Positions 22,779 through 32,339 of a stretch of 64,000 nucleotides of DNA are shown in pieces. Under the pieces are notes generated by a model, which worked only from the letters and a program-made list of their open reading frames with translations, made no database searches and was not told the DNA's origin. The position numbers and the translations under genes are program-made. How positions within the stretch are numbered: position 1 is the first letter of the stretch; each line of letters starts with the position of its first letter. The stretch comes from Amycolatopsis japonica (GTDB taxonomy: Bacteria; Actinomycetota; Actinomycetes; Mycobacteriales; Pseudonocardiaceae), in assembly GCF_000732925.1 (NCBI RefSeq), contig NZ_CP008953.1, positions 372,001 to 436,000 of the forward strand. Direction: 5' to 3'.

Positions 22779-23601
22779 TGATCGACGTCATCCCGAGCAC
22801 GGCGGCGCAAACGTTTTCGTCGCCCTCGGCGGCGACGCGGGCGCGGTCCGCCGGGTTCCGGGTGCACAGCCGCCAGAAGGTGTCCGCGTCCGTCGTCACC
22901 GAGGCCAGCGGCGTTCGTGACGTCGGCGCGGCGCGGTCGAGTTCCCAGCCGTCCGCGGTCCGCCGTGCCGTCCACTTCCCACCGCCCGGGCCGGTGACGG
23001 TGTAGGCGACCTGCCTGCCGACGCGGGCGTCGATGTCACGCAGGGTGTGCGGCAACGCCCGCATGAAGGTGTCGACCACCGGCCCGCGGAAGTCCGGATC
23101 GTCGAGCAACCGCGCGCCGACGGCCTCGCGGATCTGCTGCTGGTGCACCCAGCATTCGGTGTACTCGCGGGCGACGTCGAGCCATACCGGCGCGGGCTCG
23201 TCCCCGGCCCAGCTCACCGGGTCGCCGACGGCGTCGAGGTCGGCGCGGCCGAACATCTCGGCGATCTGCGAGGTGCTGTCCACCAGCATCGCGAACAGCA
23301 CTTCGGGGGACAGCCGCCGGCACGCGACCACCCATTCGTCGTTGATCCGGTCGATGAAGTCCTCGAACCGCTCGCCCTCGCGGGGCGCCGTCGTCCGGTA
23401 GTCGTCGCGGTCGCGGGACAGCCTGCCGAGTTTGTCGCCCAGGATGTGGGCCGCGAGATCGTGCACCGTCCAGCCCGTGCACACCGTCGGCGCGGCCCAT
23501 CGGTCCGCGTCCAATCCGGTCAGGACGTCCAGCAAGGCCTGCTCCTCCCGCGCGAACAACGGGAGGACGTCGATCGGCGGACCCCAGCGCGTGAAGCTCA
23601 T
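22741..23601 (-). CDS. Maleylpyruvate isomerase/mycothiol-dependent (DinB-fold) enzyme
   Basis: A 286-aa protein of the mycothiol-dependent maleylpyruvate isomerase N-terminal family. Characteristic pieces are PTVCTGWTVHDLAAHILGDKLGRL (first metal His) and AREYTECWVHQQQIREAVG (HxxxH-like). The C-terminal SCP2-like part includes YTVTGPGGGKWTARRTADGWEL. ATG 23601 gives the usual N terminus. Substrate unknown; family members transfer or hydrolyse mycothiol adducts. Confidence 0.8.
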   Translation of the reverse strand: MSFTRWGPPIDVLPLFAREEQALLDVLTGLDADRWAAPTVCTGWTVHDLAAHILGDKLGRLSRDRDDYRTTAPREGERFEDFIDRINDEWVVACRRLSPEVLFAMLVDSTSQIAEMFGRADLDAVGDPVSWAGDEPAPVWLDVAREYTECWVHQQQIREAVGARLLDDPDFRGPVVDTFMRALPHTLRDIDARVGRQVAYTVTGPGGGKWTARRTADGWELDRAAPTSRTPLASVTTDADTFWRLCTRNPADRARVAAEGDENVCAAVLGMTSIITSGSGSPSQAE

Positions 23602-23689
23602 GCAGCCATCCAAACACCCTCGTCGATCACAATTTCGGCCATTCGGCCTACTCGCAGGTAGCATCAGCGCGAACGTGAGGGGAGTGCCC

Positions 23690-24472
23690 GTGAGCAACGA
23701 CCGACCCGCCGGTGAAGACCTGGCCGCTTTCGCCAAACGCGCGGGACAGCTGGCGGGCTGGGCCGCCCGCACGGGTTTCGAGTTCACCCGCAAGCTCCCC
23801 GGTGTCGAAATCGCGGAACAGGTCATCAAACAGGGCGAGCGGCAACTGCTCTCGGAGCTGCGCCGCCGTCTCGACGAGGTCGACGACCCGTACCACGCCG
23901 CGCTCACCGCCGCGTCCGCGATGAACCGGCCCGACACCAACGGCTCCCGGCCGGTCGAGGCCACCATCACCCTCGTGCACACCCGCGCCCAGCTCGAACC
24001 GCTCCGCGCGGCGATGGCCGAACTGCTCAACCACTCGATCGGCTTCGGCCGCGAGCGGGCGCGCGAATACCTCTACGCGATCATCCTGCGCCAGCTCACG
24101 CCGGACGAGGCCCGCATCCTTTCCGCGCTCTCCGACGGCTCGCCGTTCCCCGCCGTCGACGTCGCCGAGCGCACGAGCCTCGGTGCCGCCGGGCGGTTCG
24201 TGCTGCGCAACGCCTCCACCGTCGGCAAGGCGGCCGGGGTGTCGCTGCCGGACCAGGTGCCCGGCTACCTCACCAGGCTGATCGGGCTCGGCCTGGTCGA
24301 GCTGGACGAAGAGGTGCCCGCGCTGGAGACGCAGTACGAGATCCTGCTGACCGACGAGACCGTCCGCGAGGCGGAGAAATCGGTGAAGCGGGCCAAGTTC
24401 GTCAAACGCACGGTCCACATTTCCCGGCTCGGCGCCCAGTTCTGGCAGGCCTGCGACCCGAGCGCCGGTTGA
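23690..24472 (+). CDS. Abi-alpha (DUF4393) family protein
   Basis: A 260-aa protein without membrane helices. It fits the DUF4393/Abi-alpha pattern: a region rich in charged helices (EQVIKQGERQLLSELRRRLDEV), then LTPDEARILSALSDGSPFPAVDV and YLTRLIGLGLVELDE, a winged-helix-like C-terminal part. The family name comes from a lactococcal abortive-infection locus, but most actinobacterial members are uncharacterised. The GTG at 23690 follows GAGGGGA. DUF445 gene starts 7 bases after the stop, suggesting one transcript. Confidence 0.65.
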   Translation: MSNDRPAGEDLAAFAKRAGQLAGWAARTGFEFTRKLPGVEIAEQVIKQGERQLLSELRRRLDEVDDPYHAALTAASAMNRPDTNGSRPVEATITLVHTRAQLEPLRAAMAELLNHSIGFGRERAREYLYAIILRQLTPDEARILSALSDGSPFPAVDVAERTSLGAAGRFVLRNASTVGKAAGVSLPDQVPGYLTRLIGLGLVELDEEVPALETQYEILLTDETVREAEKSVKRAKFVKRTVHISRLGAQFWQACDPSAG

Positions 24473-24479
24473 CCCCGGC

Positions 24480-25724
24480 ATGGGTGCGTTCCTCGACGGG
24501 ATCCTCGCCGACTTCGGCAGGCACTGGCCGCTCTACGTCTCCATCCCGATCGTCGCCGCCCTGATCGGCTACACCACCAAACTCGTCGCGATCCGGATGA
24601 TGTTCCAGCCGGTCGAGTTCATCGGGATCAAACCCTTCCTCGGCTGGCAGGGCATCGTGCCCAAACGCGCCGCGCGGATGGCGAGCATCGCCTGCGACAC
24701 GATGACCGAGCAGCTGATCAAACCGGCGGAGGTCGTCGCCCGGCTCGATCCGCAGAGAATCGCCAAGGAGATCGAAAAACCGCTCCAGGCGGCCGTCGAG
24801 GACATCGTGCGCGACGTCGCCGCCCACTACCAGCCGGGGCTGTGGGAATCGCTGCCGGTGGGGATGCAGCGGCTGGTGATCCAGCGCGTCCAGGCCGAGA
24901 CGCCGCGGATGGTCGCGGCCGTGCTGGAGCTCATCAAGTCCGATGTGGACAGTGTGTTCGACCTCAAGGGCATGGTGGTCACCGCACTGGTCAAGGACAA
25001 ACGGCTGCTGAACCGGATCTTCCAGGAAGCGGGCGACAAGGAGTTCAAGTTCATCGCCCGCTCCGGCATCTTCTTCGGCGGGCTCATCGGCGTCATCCAG
25101 ATGATCGCGTGGGTGCTGTTCAAGTTCCCGCTGATCATGCCGCTGTTCGGGCTCTTCACCGGCTGGTTCACCGACTGGCTGGCGTTGCGGATGATCTTCT
25201 ACCCGATCGAGGAACGCCGGTATTTCGGCGTGCGCTGGCAGGGCCTGTTCCTGAAGCGGCGTGGCGAGGTCGCGGAGGCGTACGGCGCGCTGATCGCGAA
25301 GGAGATCATCACCCCGCACAACGTGATCGAGGCGGTGCTGCGCGGACCGCTGTCGGACCGGGTGCTCGGGCTGATCCAACGGCAGCTCGACGCTCAGCTC
25401 GGGCGGCGCGTCGGCGTCGGGAAACCGCTGGTGGTGTTCGCCGTCGGCAGCAGGCGGTATCAGGACATGAAGCTGAACATCGCCGAGAAGATCATGGACA
25501 AGCTTCCCGAGACCATGCGGTACATCGAGGATTACGCGACCGACGCGATGGACATCCGGAACGTGCTGGTGACGAAGATGAAGGAGCTGTCGCCGCGCGA
25601 ATTCGAAGGACTGCTGCGGCCGGCGTTCCAGCAGGACGAATGGATCCTGATCGCGACCGGCGCCGTCCTCGGCTTCGCCGTCGGTGAGGCCCAAGTCCTC
25701 CTCCTGGAGCACTTCGCCGCCTGA
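24480..25724 (+). CDS. DUF445 membrane protein
   Basis: A 414-aa protein with an N-terminal helix (LYVSIPIVAALIGYTTKLVAIRMMFQP), a long coiled amphipathic middle, two central helices (FFGGLIGVIQMIAWVLFKFPLIMPLFGLFTGWFTDWLALRMIFYP) and a C-terminal helix (WILIATGAVLGFAVGEAQVLLLE). The repeated TKLVAIRMMF and TDWLALRMIF boxes are the DUF445 signature. Function unknown; probably linked with the DUF4393 gene just upstream. Confidence 0.85.
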   Translation: MGAFLDGILADFGRHWPLYVSIPIVAALIGYTTKLVAIRMMFQPVEFIGIKPFLGWQGIVPKRAARMASIACDTMTEQLIKPAEVVARLDPQRIAKEIEKPLQAAVEDIVRDVAAHYQPGLWESLPVGMQRLVIQRVQAETPRMVAAVLELIKSDVDSVFDLKGMVVTALVKDKRLLNRIFQEAGDKEFKFIARSGIFFGGLIGVIQMIAWVLFKFPLIMPLFGLFTGWFTDWLALRMIFYPIEERRYFGVRWQGLFLKRRGEVAEAYGALIAKEIITPHNVIEAVLRGPLSDRVLGLIQRQLDAQLGRRVGVGKPLVVFAVGSRRYQDMKLNIAEKIMDKLPETMRYIEDYATDAMDIRNVLVTKMKELSPREFEGLLRPAFQQDEWILIATGAVLGFAVGEAQVLLLEHFAA

Positions 25725-25729
25725 CAAGG

Positions 25730-25752
25730 ACCGCATTCAGAGGACGAAATGC
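25730..25752. repeat. Solo arm of family B repeat
   Basis: ACCGCATTCAGAGGACGAAA, the right arm of the family B palindrome found complete at 35745 and 47791, occurs here without its partner. It lies between the DUF445 and patatin genes. It could be a decayed copy or a binding half-site. Confidence 0.6.
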
Positions 25753-25837
25753 GCGGATGGCTGCCCCATCGGCGGTACACCGGGTCCGCCGTCCGGTCTA
25801 GAGTGCCCCCTGCAGCAAAGCCTTGGGGAGGGCGCAC

Positions 25838-28810
25838 ATGGCCGACGCGGGGAGCCCGTGGCCGCAGGAGATCCGGCTGGCGATGACCATGGTGGGCGGG
25901 GCGAGTCTCGCGGTCTGGATGGGCGGGGTCGCCACCGAGACCTCGCATCTGTTGCAGGCGTCGAGAGCGCCGGAATCGAAGAGCCCGTACCGGGCCCTGC
26001 TCGACCTGCTCAACGCCACCGTCTCGCTCGACGTGCTCACCGGCACGAGCGCGGGCGGCATCAACGCGGCGTGCCTCGGGCTGGCCGAGGCGTTCCGGTC
26101 GAGCCCACAGGTGCTGCGCGACACGTGGATCAGCACGGGATCGCTCGACAATCTGATCCGCGATCCCGGCGAGAAGGAACCACGTTCGCTGCTCGACGGC
26201 GACAAGGTGCTGCTCGGGGATCTCAAGGACGCGTTGCACCGGATCACCGACAAGGCGACGGTGAAACCCGACTGTCCCGACATCACCGTGCTGCTCACCG
26301 GCACGATGATCGACGGCGAGACGACCCGGTTCGACGACGCGCTCGGAAACCTGGTGCGGGACACCGAACATCGCCTGCTGTTCCGCTTCGACGCTCCTTT
26401 GTGGACGGACGACGTGGTCGGGCCGCTCGCGTTGGCGGCGCGGTCCACCGCGTCGTTCCCCGGTGCTTTCGAGCTGTCCCGGATGCCGATCGGCGAGAAG
26501 ACCGGGCCACTGCATCCGGACATGACGAAGTACACCGACGTCACGCGGTCGCACTGGCTCACCGACGGCGGGGTGCTGCTCAACAAACCGCTGCGGCCGG
26601 CGCTGCGGGAGATCTTCGAACGACAGTCCCATTCGGACGTCCGGCGGCTGCTGCTGTACGTGGTGCCGACGGCCGAACGCGAGGCCGAGCGGGTCGCGGT
26701 CGATCCCGAGCGCCCGCCGCTGCTGGGCAGTGCGATGAGCAAGGTCGTCGGCACCGTGCTGAGCCAGACGATCAGCGCCGAACTGGAAGACCTGACCAGG
26801 CACAACGACGCCGTCGTCCGCACCAGGGGGACCAGGGTCTCCCTGGCCGCGATGGGGGTTCGCGGCGGCCCGGACACGCTGGTCGACCAGCGGCTGATGA
26901 ACGACTACCGCGACCGGCGGGTGCAGGAGGACGCCACCGCGCTGGTCCGCGAGGCGACGCGCAGGCTCTCACTGTCCGATGTGGAGGATCAAGGCCGCCA
27001 GTGGGCGTCCGGTACGGCGGCGCAGCTGCGCGCGGCCGCGGCGGCCGGATTGCGGGACGGCTTGCCCACCGAGCCGCCGAAGGACACCTGCGATCTCACG
27101 GATCTGGTCGCCTTCCGCACCACCGCGCTCGACGATTCCGTCGCGACCGGCCTCCAGCTGGTGAATGCGGGCTTCCGGCTCGATCCGTCGCCGGAGCAGG
27201 CGGTGCAGCTCAACCGTTGCCGGGTGCTGCTGCACGAAGCGCGTCACAAGGCCGCGCGCGGGAAACGGCTCGCGAGCTGGGTCACCGAACAGGGCCCGCC
27301 GTCGGCCGACGTCACGCTCGCCGCCTGGATCGAAGGCCTCGCCAAGGAATGGGCGGGGCTCGGCCGGTCGGACACGCTGAAGGAGGCGTGGCCGCTCGTC
27401 GTCGCCGCGCTCCGGCAGGCGACACCGATCCTTTTGCCGCTGGCACAGGCGAAACCCGACACCGAAGCCGCCGACGCGGTCAGCACGCTGCTCGCCTGGA
27501 CGGGGCTCACGTCGGACGACACCAGCGCGGGAGACCCCATCGTCACCTCGCGCCTGGTGCGTCTCCACATCGCGACGCGAGGATTGCTCGCGCAGCCGCC
27601 GGCGGTTGACCAGCGGGTCGATCTCGTCCAGGTGAGCGCGGATTCGCGGACGCTGATGGACATGAAGCGCCGCCGTTCCTGGGACAAGCTCACCGGGATG
27701 CAGGCCGACTATTTCGGCGCGTTCTACAAGGCCTCGTGGCGCGCGAACGACTGGATGTGGGGCCGCGTCGACGGCGCGGGCTGGCTGGTGCAGTGCCTGC
27801 TCGACCCGAAACGTCTGCGGCTGCTGCGCGACGTCGTCGGGCGCGAGGCGTTCCGGACACAGGTGCGGGACACGTTCAAGGCGATCGGCTGGCGACAGCC
27901 GGGCACGGAAGACGGGCTGTCGCAAGAGGAAGCGGACGCCCTGCGCGCGCAATTGGCCGGGGAACTGGCTTTCCTCGGTCTCGACGGCGAACTCGCCGAC
28001 GTGGAGACCGAAGCCGCCCTGCCGATCAGCATGCCGGTGACGGCGATGGTGCTCGCCAGGGTGCGGCAGCTGGAGATCGCGCGCGAGGAACTGCCGTGTG
28101 TCGGCCTCCACTGCGGACACGACGCGAAAACGGCCAAGGGCAACGGAAAACCGTCGGAACGGTTCAGGCGGCTGATCGAGAACGAGCCGGAAACCGATGA
28201 GCAGACCCAGCGCGCGTTCCAGGCGTGCCAGGTCTCCGGCGAACGGTTCGAGCACGAACGCGGGACGATGCTCCTGACGAAGACGCTGGTCAAGGCGGGC
28301 GCGGCCGGGCTCAACGCGGCCGCGGGGGCGACGCGGGTGCCGAAATCGGTCCAGCCCGCCGCGACCTTCGCCAAGGCCGCCGGGCGCAGCGCGTGGTGGA
28401 TCACGCGCGGCGCGGCCACCCTGCCGTCGCCATGGAACGTGCTCGCCGCGCTGATCACCGTGCTGGCGGGCTTCGTCCTCGGTGGACAGGGCGGCCCGGT
28501 CCTGCAGTGGGTCGGCGTGCCGGTCGCCGCGGGCGCCGTCGTGTTCCTGGTGGTCAGCCTGATGACGTTGCGCAAGACGTGGCGGATGGTGCTCACGGTG
28601 CTCGGCGTGCTGGTGGTGGCGGCGCTGCTGTTCGCCGCGTTCCTGCCACCGGTGCGCGACCCGCTCTTCGGCTGGCTCGGCGACGTCGTCGCGGGCTGGC
28701 GGCGCGGCGAGGCGCCGGTGTGGTGGCTGGTCGTCTGCCTGCTGCTCGTCCTGCCCGCCATCTGGACGCCGATCGGTTCGCTCGCGGGTCGCAAGCGACG
28801 TCGTGAATAG
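25838..28810 (+). CDS. Large patatin-like phospholipase with membrane tail
   Basis: A 990-aa protein. The N-terminal third is a patatin domain: the lead glycine-rich strand is AMTMVGGASLAVWMGGV, the nucleophile elbow GTSAGGINA lies near residue 67, and the catalytic Asp sits in LTDGGVLLNKP (about 245-255). A long middle part resembles DUF3376-type extensions. The last 130 residues contain about four membrane helices (VLAALITVLAGFVLGG; VAAGAVVFLVVSLM; VLTVLGVLVVAALLFAAFL; VWWLVVCLLLVLPAIW). It therefore probably hydrolyses lipid at the membrane. ATG 25838 follows GGGGAGGG. It is much longer than ordinary bacterial patatins. Confidence 0.85.
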   Translation: MADAGSPWPQEIRLAMTMVGGASLAVWMGGVATETSHLLQASRAPESKSPYRALLDLLNATVSLDVLTGTSAGGINAACLGLAEAFRSSPQVLRDTWISTGSLDNLIRDPGEKEPRSLLDGDKVLLGDLKDALHRITDKATVKPDCPDITVLLTGTMIDGETTRFDDALGNLVRDTEHRLLFRFDAPLWTDDVVGPLALAARSTASFPGAFELSRMPIGEKTGPLHPDMTKYTDVTRSHWLTDGGVLLNKPLRPALREIFERQSHSDVRRLLLYVVPTAEREAERVAVDPERPPLLGSAMSKVVGTVLSQTISAELEDLTRHNDAVVRTRGTRVSLAAMGVRGGPDTLVDQRLMNDYRDRRVQEDATALVREATRRLSLSDVEDQGRQWASGTAAQLRAAAAAGLRDGLPTEPPKDTCDLTDLVAFRTTALDDSVATGLQLVNAGFRLDPSPEQAVQLNRCRVLLHEARHKAARGKRLASWVTEQGPPSADVTLAAWIEGLAKEWAGLGRSDTLKEAWPLVVAALRQATPILLPLAQAKPDTEAADAVSTLLAWTGLTSDDTSAGDPIVTSRLVRLHIATRGLLAQPPAVDQRVDLVQVSADSRTLMDMKRRRSWDKLTGMQADYFGAFYKASWRANDWMWGRVDGAGWLVQCLLDPKRLRLLRDVVGREAFRTQVRDTFKAIGWRQPGTEDGLSQEEADALRAQLAGELAFLGLDGELADVETEAALPISMPVTAMVLARVRQLEIAREELPCVGLHCGHDAKTAKGNGKPSERFRRLIENEPETDEQTQRAFQACQVSGERFEHERGTMLLTKTLVKAGAAGLNAAAGATRVPKSVQPAATFAKAAGRSAWWITRGAATLPSPWNVLAALITVLAGFVLGGQGGPVLQWVGVPVAAGAVVFLVVSLMTLRKTWRMVLTVLGVLVVAALLFAAFLPPVRDPLFGWLGDVVAGWRRGEAPVWWLVVCLLLVLPAIWTPIGSLAGRKRRRE

Positions 28811-29033
28811 CGGAATCGGAACCCGAATCGCGTCCTGACCGTGCGACGAAGTGGTAACGGTTGGTATCGTCACGTGCAGTGAGACCGCACCGAAGCGGCC
28901 TTACCCACACGTGCTGCGCTTCAAACGTTACAGTTACCTTTATCACGTGTGTTTCGAGGTTGTTGCAGGTAGCCGCGTTGCCGCTGCCGCGCTGATCTGA
29001 CCGCGCCCGAATCCTCCGGTACGTTTCTTGGAC
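28811..29033 (+). promoter_or_regulatory. Upstream region of the ectoine operon
   Basis: This gap contains three CACGTG hexamers (28873, 28910 and 28945) spaced 35-37 bases apart, and an AT-richer stretch (gttacagttaccttta) before the third. ect genes are usually osmotically controlled, so promoter elements are expected here. The hexamers are seen directly; their role is speculation. Confidence 0.4.
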
Positions 29034-29525
29034 ATGTCCGGAAAGCACTTGATCGAAACTCCGACCAAGGCAGACGGTGCCGCGCTCTGGAGAATCGCCC
29101 GCGATTCGAAGAAGCTCGATCTCAACACGCCTTACGCCTATTTGCTGTGGTGCCACGATTTCGCCGACACCTCGGTCGTCGCGAAAGTCGACGGCGTCCC
29201 GGTCGGCTTCGTGATCGGATACCGCAAGCAGGACACCGGCTTCGTGTGGCAGGTCGCGGTCGACGCGTCCCAGCGGGGAAAAGGCCTGGCCGGAGCCCTG
29301 CTCGACGAGCTGTTCAGCCGTCTGACCGCGCAGGGCGTGCGGTACCTCGAAACCACGATCACGCCGGACAACGAGGCTTCGATCCGGTTGTTCGCCTCGT
29401 TCGCCAAGCGGTGGGACACCACCGTCGAACGCCAGGATCTGTTCTCCGCGACGGATTTCCCGGCCGAGGAAGGAACGCATGAGCAGGAGGACCTGTACCG
29501 AATCGGTCCGCTCAGCAGTCAATAG
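29034..29525 (+). CDS. ectA: L-2,4-diaminobutyrate N-gamma-acetyltransferase
   Basis: A 163-aa GNAT acetyltransferase, second step of ectoine synthesis. The acetyl-CoA loop is [14 protein letters not shown], preceded by VWQVAVDAS. The family-specific N-terminal part [23 protein letters not shown] is present. ATG 29034 is chosen over an in-frame TTG at 29028. First gene of ectABCD. Confidence 0.93.
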   Translation: MSGKHLIETPTKADGAALWRIARDSKKLDLNTPYAYLLWCHDFADTSVVAKVDGVPVGFVIGYRKQDTGFVWQVAVDASQRGKGLAGALLDELFSRLTAQGVRYLETTITPDNEASIRLFASFAKRWDTTVERQDLFSATDFPAEEGTHEQEDLYRIGPLSSQ

Positions 29526-29563
29526 AACGTAAATCCGGGGATCTCAGGGAGAAAGAAAACGTG

Positions 29564-30814
29564 ATGAGCATTTTCGAGGAACTCGAATCCGAAGTGCGCA
29601 GTTACAGCCGTGGCTGGCCCGTGGTGTTCGACCGGGCCCAGGGGAGCTACCTGTACGACGAAGACGGCAAGGCCTATCTCGACTTCTTCGCGGGCGCCGG
29701 CGCGCTCAACTACGGGCACAACAACCCGGCACTGAAGCGGGCGCTGATCGACTACATCGCCCGTGACGGCGTGACGCACGCGCTCGACATGTTCACCGTC
29801 GCGAAGCGGGACTTCCTCCAGACGTTCCAGGAGAAGATCCTGCGGCCGCGCGATCTCGACTACAAGGTCGTCTTCCCCGGCCCCGGTGGCGCGAACGCCG
29901 TCGAGGCCGCGCTGAAGCTCGCCCGCAAGGTGACCGGCAAGGAATCGGTCATCAACTTCACCAACGCCTTCCACGGGATGACGCTGGGCGCCCTCTCGGT
30001 GACCGGCAACTCGATGAAGCGCGGCGGCGCGGGTGTCCCGCTGGTGCACGCCACCCCGATGCCGTACGACAACTACTTCGACGGCTCCATCCCGGACTTC
30101 CTCTACTTCGAGAAGCTGCTCGAAGACTCCGGCAGCGGCCTGAACGAGCCCGCCGCCGTGATCGTCGAAGGCGTGCAGGGCGAGGGCGGCATCAACGCCG
30201 CGCGCGTCGAGTGGCTCAAGGCGCTGGACGATCTGTGCAAGAAGCACGGCATCCTGCTGATCCTCGACGACGTCCAGATGGGCTGCGGCCGCACCGGCCC
30301 GTTCTTCAGCTTCGAGGACGCGGGCATCAAACCCGACATCGTCTGCCTCTCGAAGTCCATCGGCGGCTACGGCATCCCGATGGCGCTGACGCTGATCCGC
30401 CCGGACCTCGACGTCTGGGAGCCGGGTGAGCACAACGGCACCTTCCGCGGCATCAGCCCGGCGTTCGTCACCGCGACCGAGGCGATGCGCGTCTACTGGA
30501 GCGACGACGAGCTGGAGAAGTCGACCAAGGCCAAGGGCGAGCGCGTCGCCGCCGCCTTCCAGGGCATCGTCGAGGCGTACCCGGACGCGAACCTGTTCGC
30601 GAAGGGCCGCGGCCTCGCCCGGGGCATCGAGTTCGCCAACGGCGACCTCGCGGGCAAGGTCTGCGCCGCCGCGTTCGAGCGCGGGCTGCTGATGGAGACC
30701 TCCGGGCCGGACGGAGAGGTCATGAAGGTCCTCCCGCCGCTCACCCTGACGGACGACGAGCTCACGAAGGGCCTCGCGATCATCGACGAGGCCGTCGCAG
30801 CCGTCCTCAACTGA
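29564..30814 (+). CDS. ectB: L-2,4-diaminobutyrate transaminase
   Basis: A 416-aa class III PLP aminotransferase that converts aspartate semialdehyde to diaminobutyrate, the first committed step of ectoine synthesis. Motifs: [15 protein letters not shown], the cofactor Asp in [15 protein letters not shown], and the PLP lysine in [10 protein letters not shown]. The ATG at 29564 follows an AGGGAGAAAG site; GTG 29561 is an alternative. Normal length. Confidence 0.95.
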   Translation: MSIFEELESEVRSYSRGWPVVFDRAQGSYLYDEDGKAYLDFFAGAGALNYGHNNPALKRALIDYIARDGVTHALDMFTVAKRDFLQTFQEKILRPRDLDYKVVFPGPGGANAVEAALKLARKVTGKESVINFTNAFHGMTLGALSVTGNSMKRGGAGVPLVHATPMPYDNYFDGSIPDFLYFEKLLEDSGSGLNEPAAVIVEGVQGEGGINAARVEWLKALDDLCKKHGILLILDDVQMGCGRTGPFFSFEDAGIKPDIVCLSKSIGGYGIPMALTLIRPDLDVWEPGEHNGTFRGISPAFVTATEAMRVYWSDDELEKSTKAKGERVAAAFQGIVEAYPDANLFAKGRGLARGIEFANGDLAGKVCAAAFERGLLMETSGPDGEVMKVLPPLTLTDDELTKGLAIIDEAVAAVLN

Positions 30815-30858
30815 CCCGAACCGACCGCCCTCAACCAGGAACGAGAAGGAGTTTTCCG

Positions 30859-31248
30859 TTGCTTGTCAGAACACTCGACGAGGTCACCGACACCGACGCC
30901 GACATCAAGACCCCGAACTGGCGCAGCAAGCGCATCGTGCTGGCCAAGGAGGGCGTCGGTTTCTCGGTGCACGAGACCACGTTGTACGCCGGGACGGTCA
31001 ACGACTTCTGGTACGCCAACCACATCGAAGCGGTGTTCATCACCTCCGGTGAAGGCGAGCTCGAAAACACCGCGACCGGCGAGGTCTTTCAGCTGAAGCC
31101 GGGCACGTTGTACCTGCTCAACGACCACGACAAGCACCAGGTCCGGCCCAAGACCGAGATCAAGTGCGTCTGCGTGTTCAACCCGCCCATCACCGGCCGT
31201 GAGGTCCACGACGAAAACGGCGTGTACCCGCTCGTCACCGAACCCTAG
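30859..31248 (+). CDS. ectC: Ectoine synthase
   Basis: A 129-aa cupin that cyclises N-gamma-acetyl-diaminobutyrate to ectoine. The sequence [19 protein letters not shown] and the C-terminal [10 protein letters not shown] segment are diagnostic. It begins with TTG at 30859, with GAAGGAG 8 bases upstream, giving the usual N terminus MLVRTLDEV. Confidence 0.94.
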   Translation: MLVRTLDEVTDTDADIKTPNWRSKRIVLAKEGVGFSVHETTLYAGTVNDFWYANHIEAVFITSGEGELENTATGEVFQLKPGTLYLLNDHDKHQVRPKTEIKCVCVFNPPITGREVHDENGVYPLVTEP

Positions 31249-31272
31249 AAATCGCTCGAGGAGGCGACTGCA

Positions 31273-32172
31273 TTGACGCTGACCGACACCCGAGTCGACG
31301 ACAGTTACCCGACCCGCATCACGGGTAAGCCCGAACACCTGCCCAGGACGCACCCCACCGTCTGGGGCACCGAGGCCGACGGCCCCTTGGACGCGGCCAC
31401 GCTCGCCAACCACGAAACGCGTGGTTACACCGTCGTCGACCAGTTGTTGTCGCCTGGCGAAGTCCAGACGTACTGGCAGGAACTCGTCAGGATGTCGTCG
31501 GGGGACCACCGCGACGACGAGCGCGTCATCACCGAGGCCAAGACCGGTGAGGTCCGCTCCATCTTCGACGTCCACGAGACCAGCGAGCTGATCGCGGAAC
31601 TCGTCCGCGACCCGCGCGTGCTCGACCGGGCCCGGCAGATCCTCGGCTCCGAGGTGTACATCCACCAGAGCCGCGTGAACTACATGCCCGGCTTCAAGGG
31701 CACCGGGTTCTACTGGCACTCGGACTTCGAGACCTGGCACGCCGAGGACGGCATGCCGCTGCCGCGCGCGGTCAGCTGCTCCATCGCGCTCACCGACAAC
31801 TACCCGTTCAACGGCGGGCTGATGGTGATGCCGGGTTCGCAGCGGACCTTCGTGCAGTGCGCCGGGGAGACCCCGGAGGACAACTACAAGAGTTCGCTGA
31901 AAGAGCAGCGGGTCGGCGTCCCGAGCGAGGAAGACATCACCTCGCTCGCCGCCGAATACGGAATCGACCAGTTCACCGGCCAGGCCGGTTCCGCGCTCTG
32001 GTTCGATTCGAACGTGATGCACGGTTCCTCGAACAACATCACGCCGTACCCGCGGTCGAACATCTTCGTCGTGTTCAACAGCGTCGATAACGCGCTGCAG
32101 AAGCCGTACGCCGCGATCGAACCGCGTCCGGCCTTCATCGCCGGCCGCGACTCGACCCCGCTGACGCGCTGA
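31273..32172 (+). CDS. ectD: Ectoine hydroxylase
   Basis: A 299-aa Fe(II)/2-oxoglutarate dioxygenase that makes 5-hydroxyectoine. The iron ligands are His and Asp in YWHSDFETWHAEDGMP and His in VMHGSSNNITPYPRSN; the substrate-binding stretch YIHQSRVNYMPGFKG is intact. TTG start at 31273 with GAGGAGG upstream. Last gene of ectABCD, so the strain probably accumulates hydroxyectoine. Confidence 0.94.
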   Translation: MTLTDTRVDDSYPTRITGKPEHLPRTHPTVWGTEADGPLDAATLANHETRGYTVVDQLLSPGEVQTYWQELVRMSSGDHRDDERVITEAKTGEVRSIFDVHETSELIAELVRDPRVLDRARQILGSEVYIHQSRVNYMPGFKGTGFYWHSDFETWHAEDGMPLPRAVSCSIALTDNYPFNGGLMVMPGSQRTFVQCAGETPEDNYKSSLKEQRVGVPSEEDITSLAAEYGIDQFTGQAGSALWFDSNVMHGSSNNITPYPRSNIFVVFNSVDNALQKPYAAIEPRPAFIAGRDSTPLTR

Positions 32173-32339
32173 CCCGTTTGACGAAACCGCAGGTCGCGAA
32201 GGCCATGACGGGGCGCTTGTAGCCGTCGGTGTGCGCCCTGTTACGTTGTCGCCACGTGAGGGGGCCAGTGGGCTCGCTCACGTAGGTGTTGTCGACGACC
32301 GAACGGGTTCTTCGCTCGGGGTGAGCCCACCCGGACGGA
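32173..32339 (+). promoter_or_regulatory. Spacer between ectD and the 6C-like RNA
   Basis: No gene. An 8-bp inverted repeat, GTGGGCTC (around 32267) and GAGCCCAC (around 32323), brackets part of it and may belong to the ectD transcript end or to a longer RNA leading into the 6C-like element. The sRNA promoter must lie here, but I cannot place its boxes. Confidence 0.3.

Noticed and set aside
25793..25806. Second dre site (GGTCTAGAGTGCC) before the patatin gene
   Set aside because: Only one half of the palindrome is intact, and the gene has no amino-sugar link.
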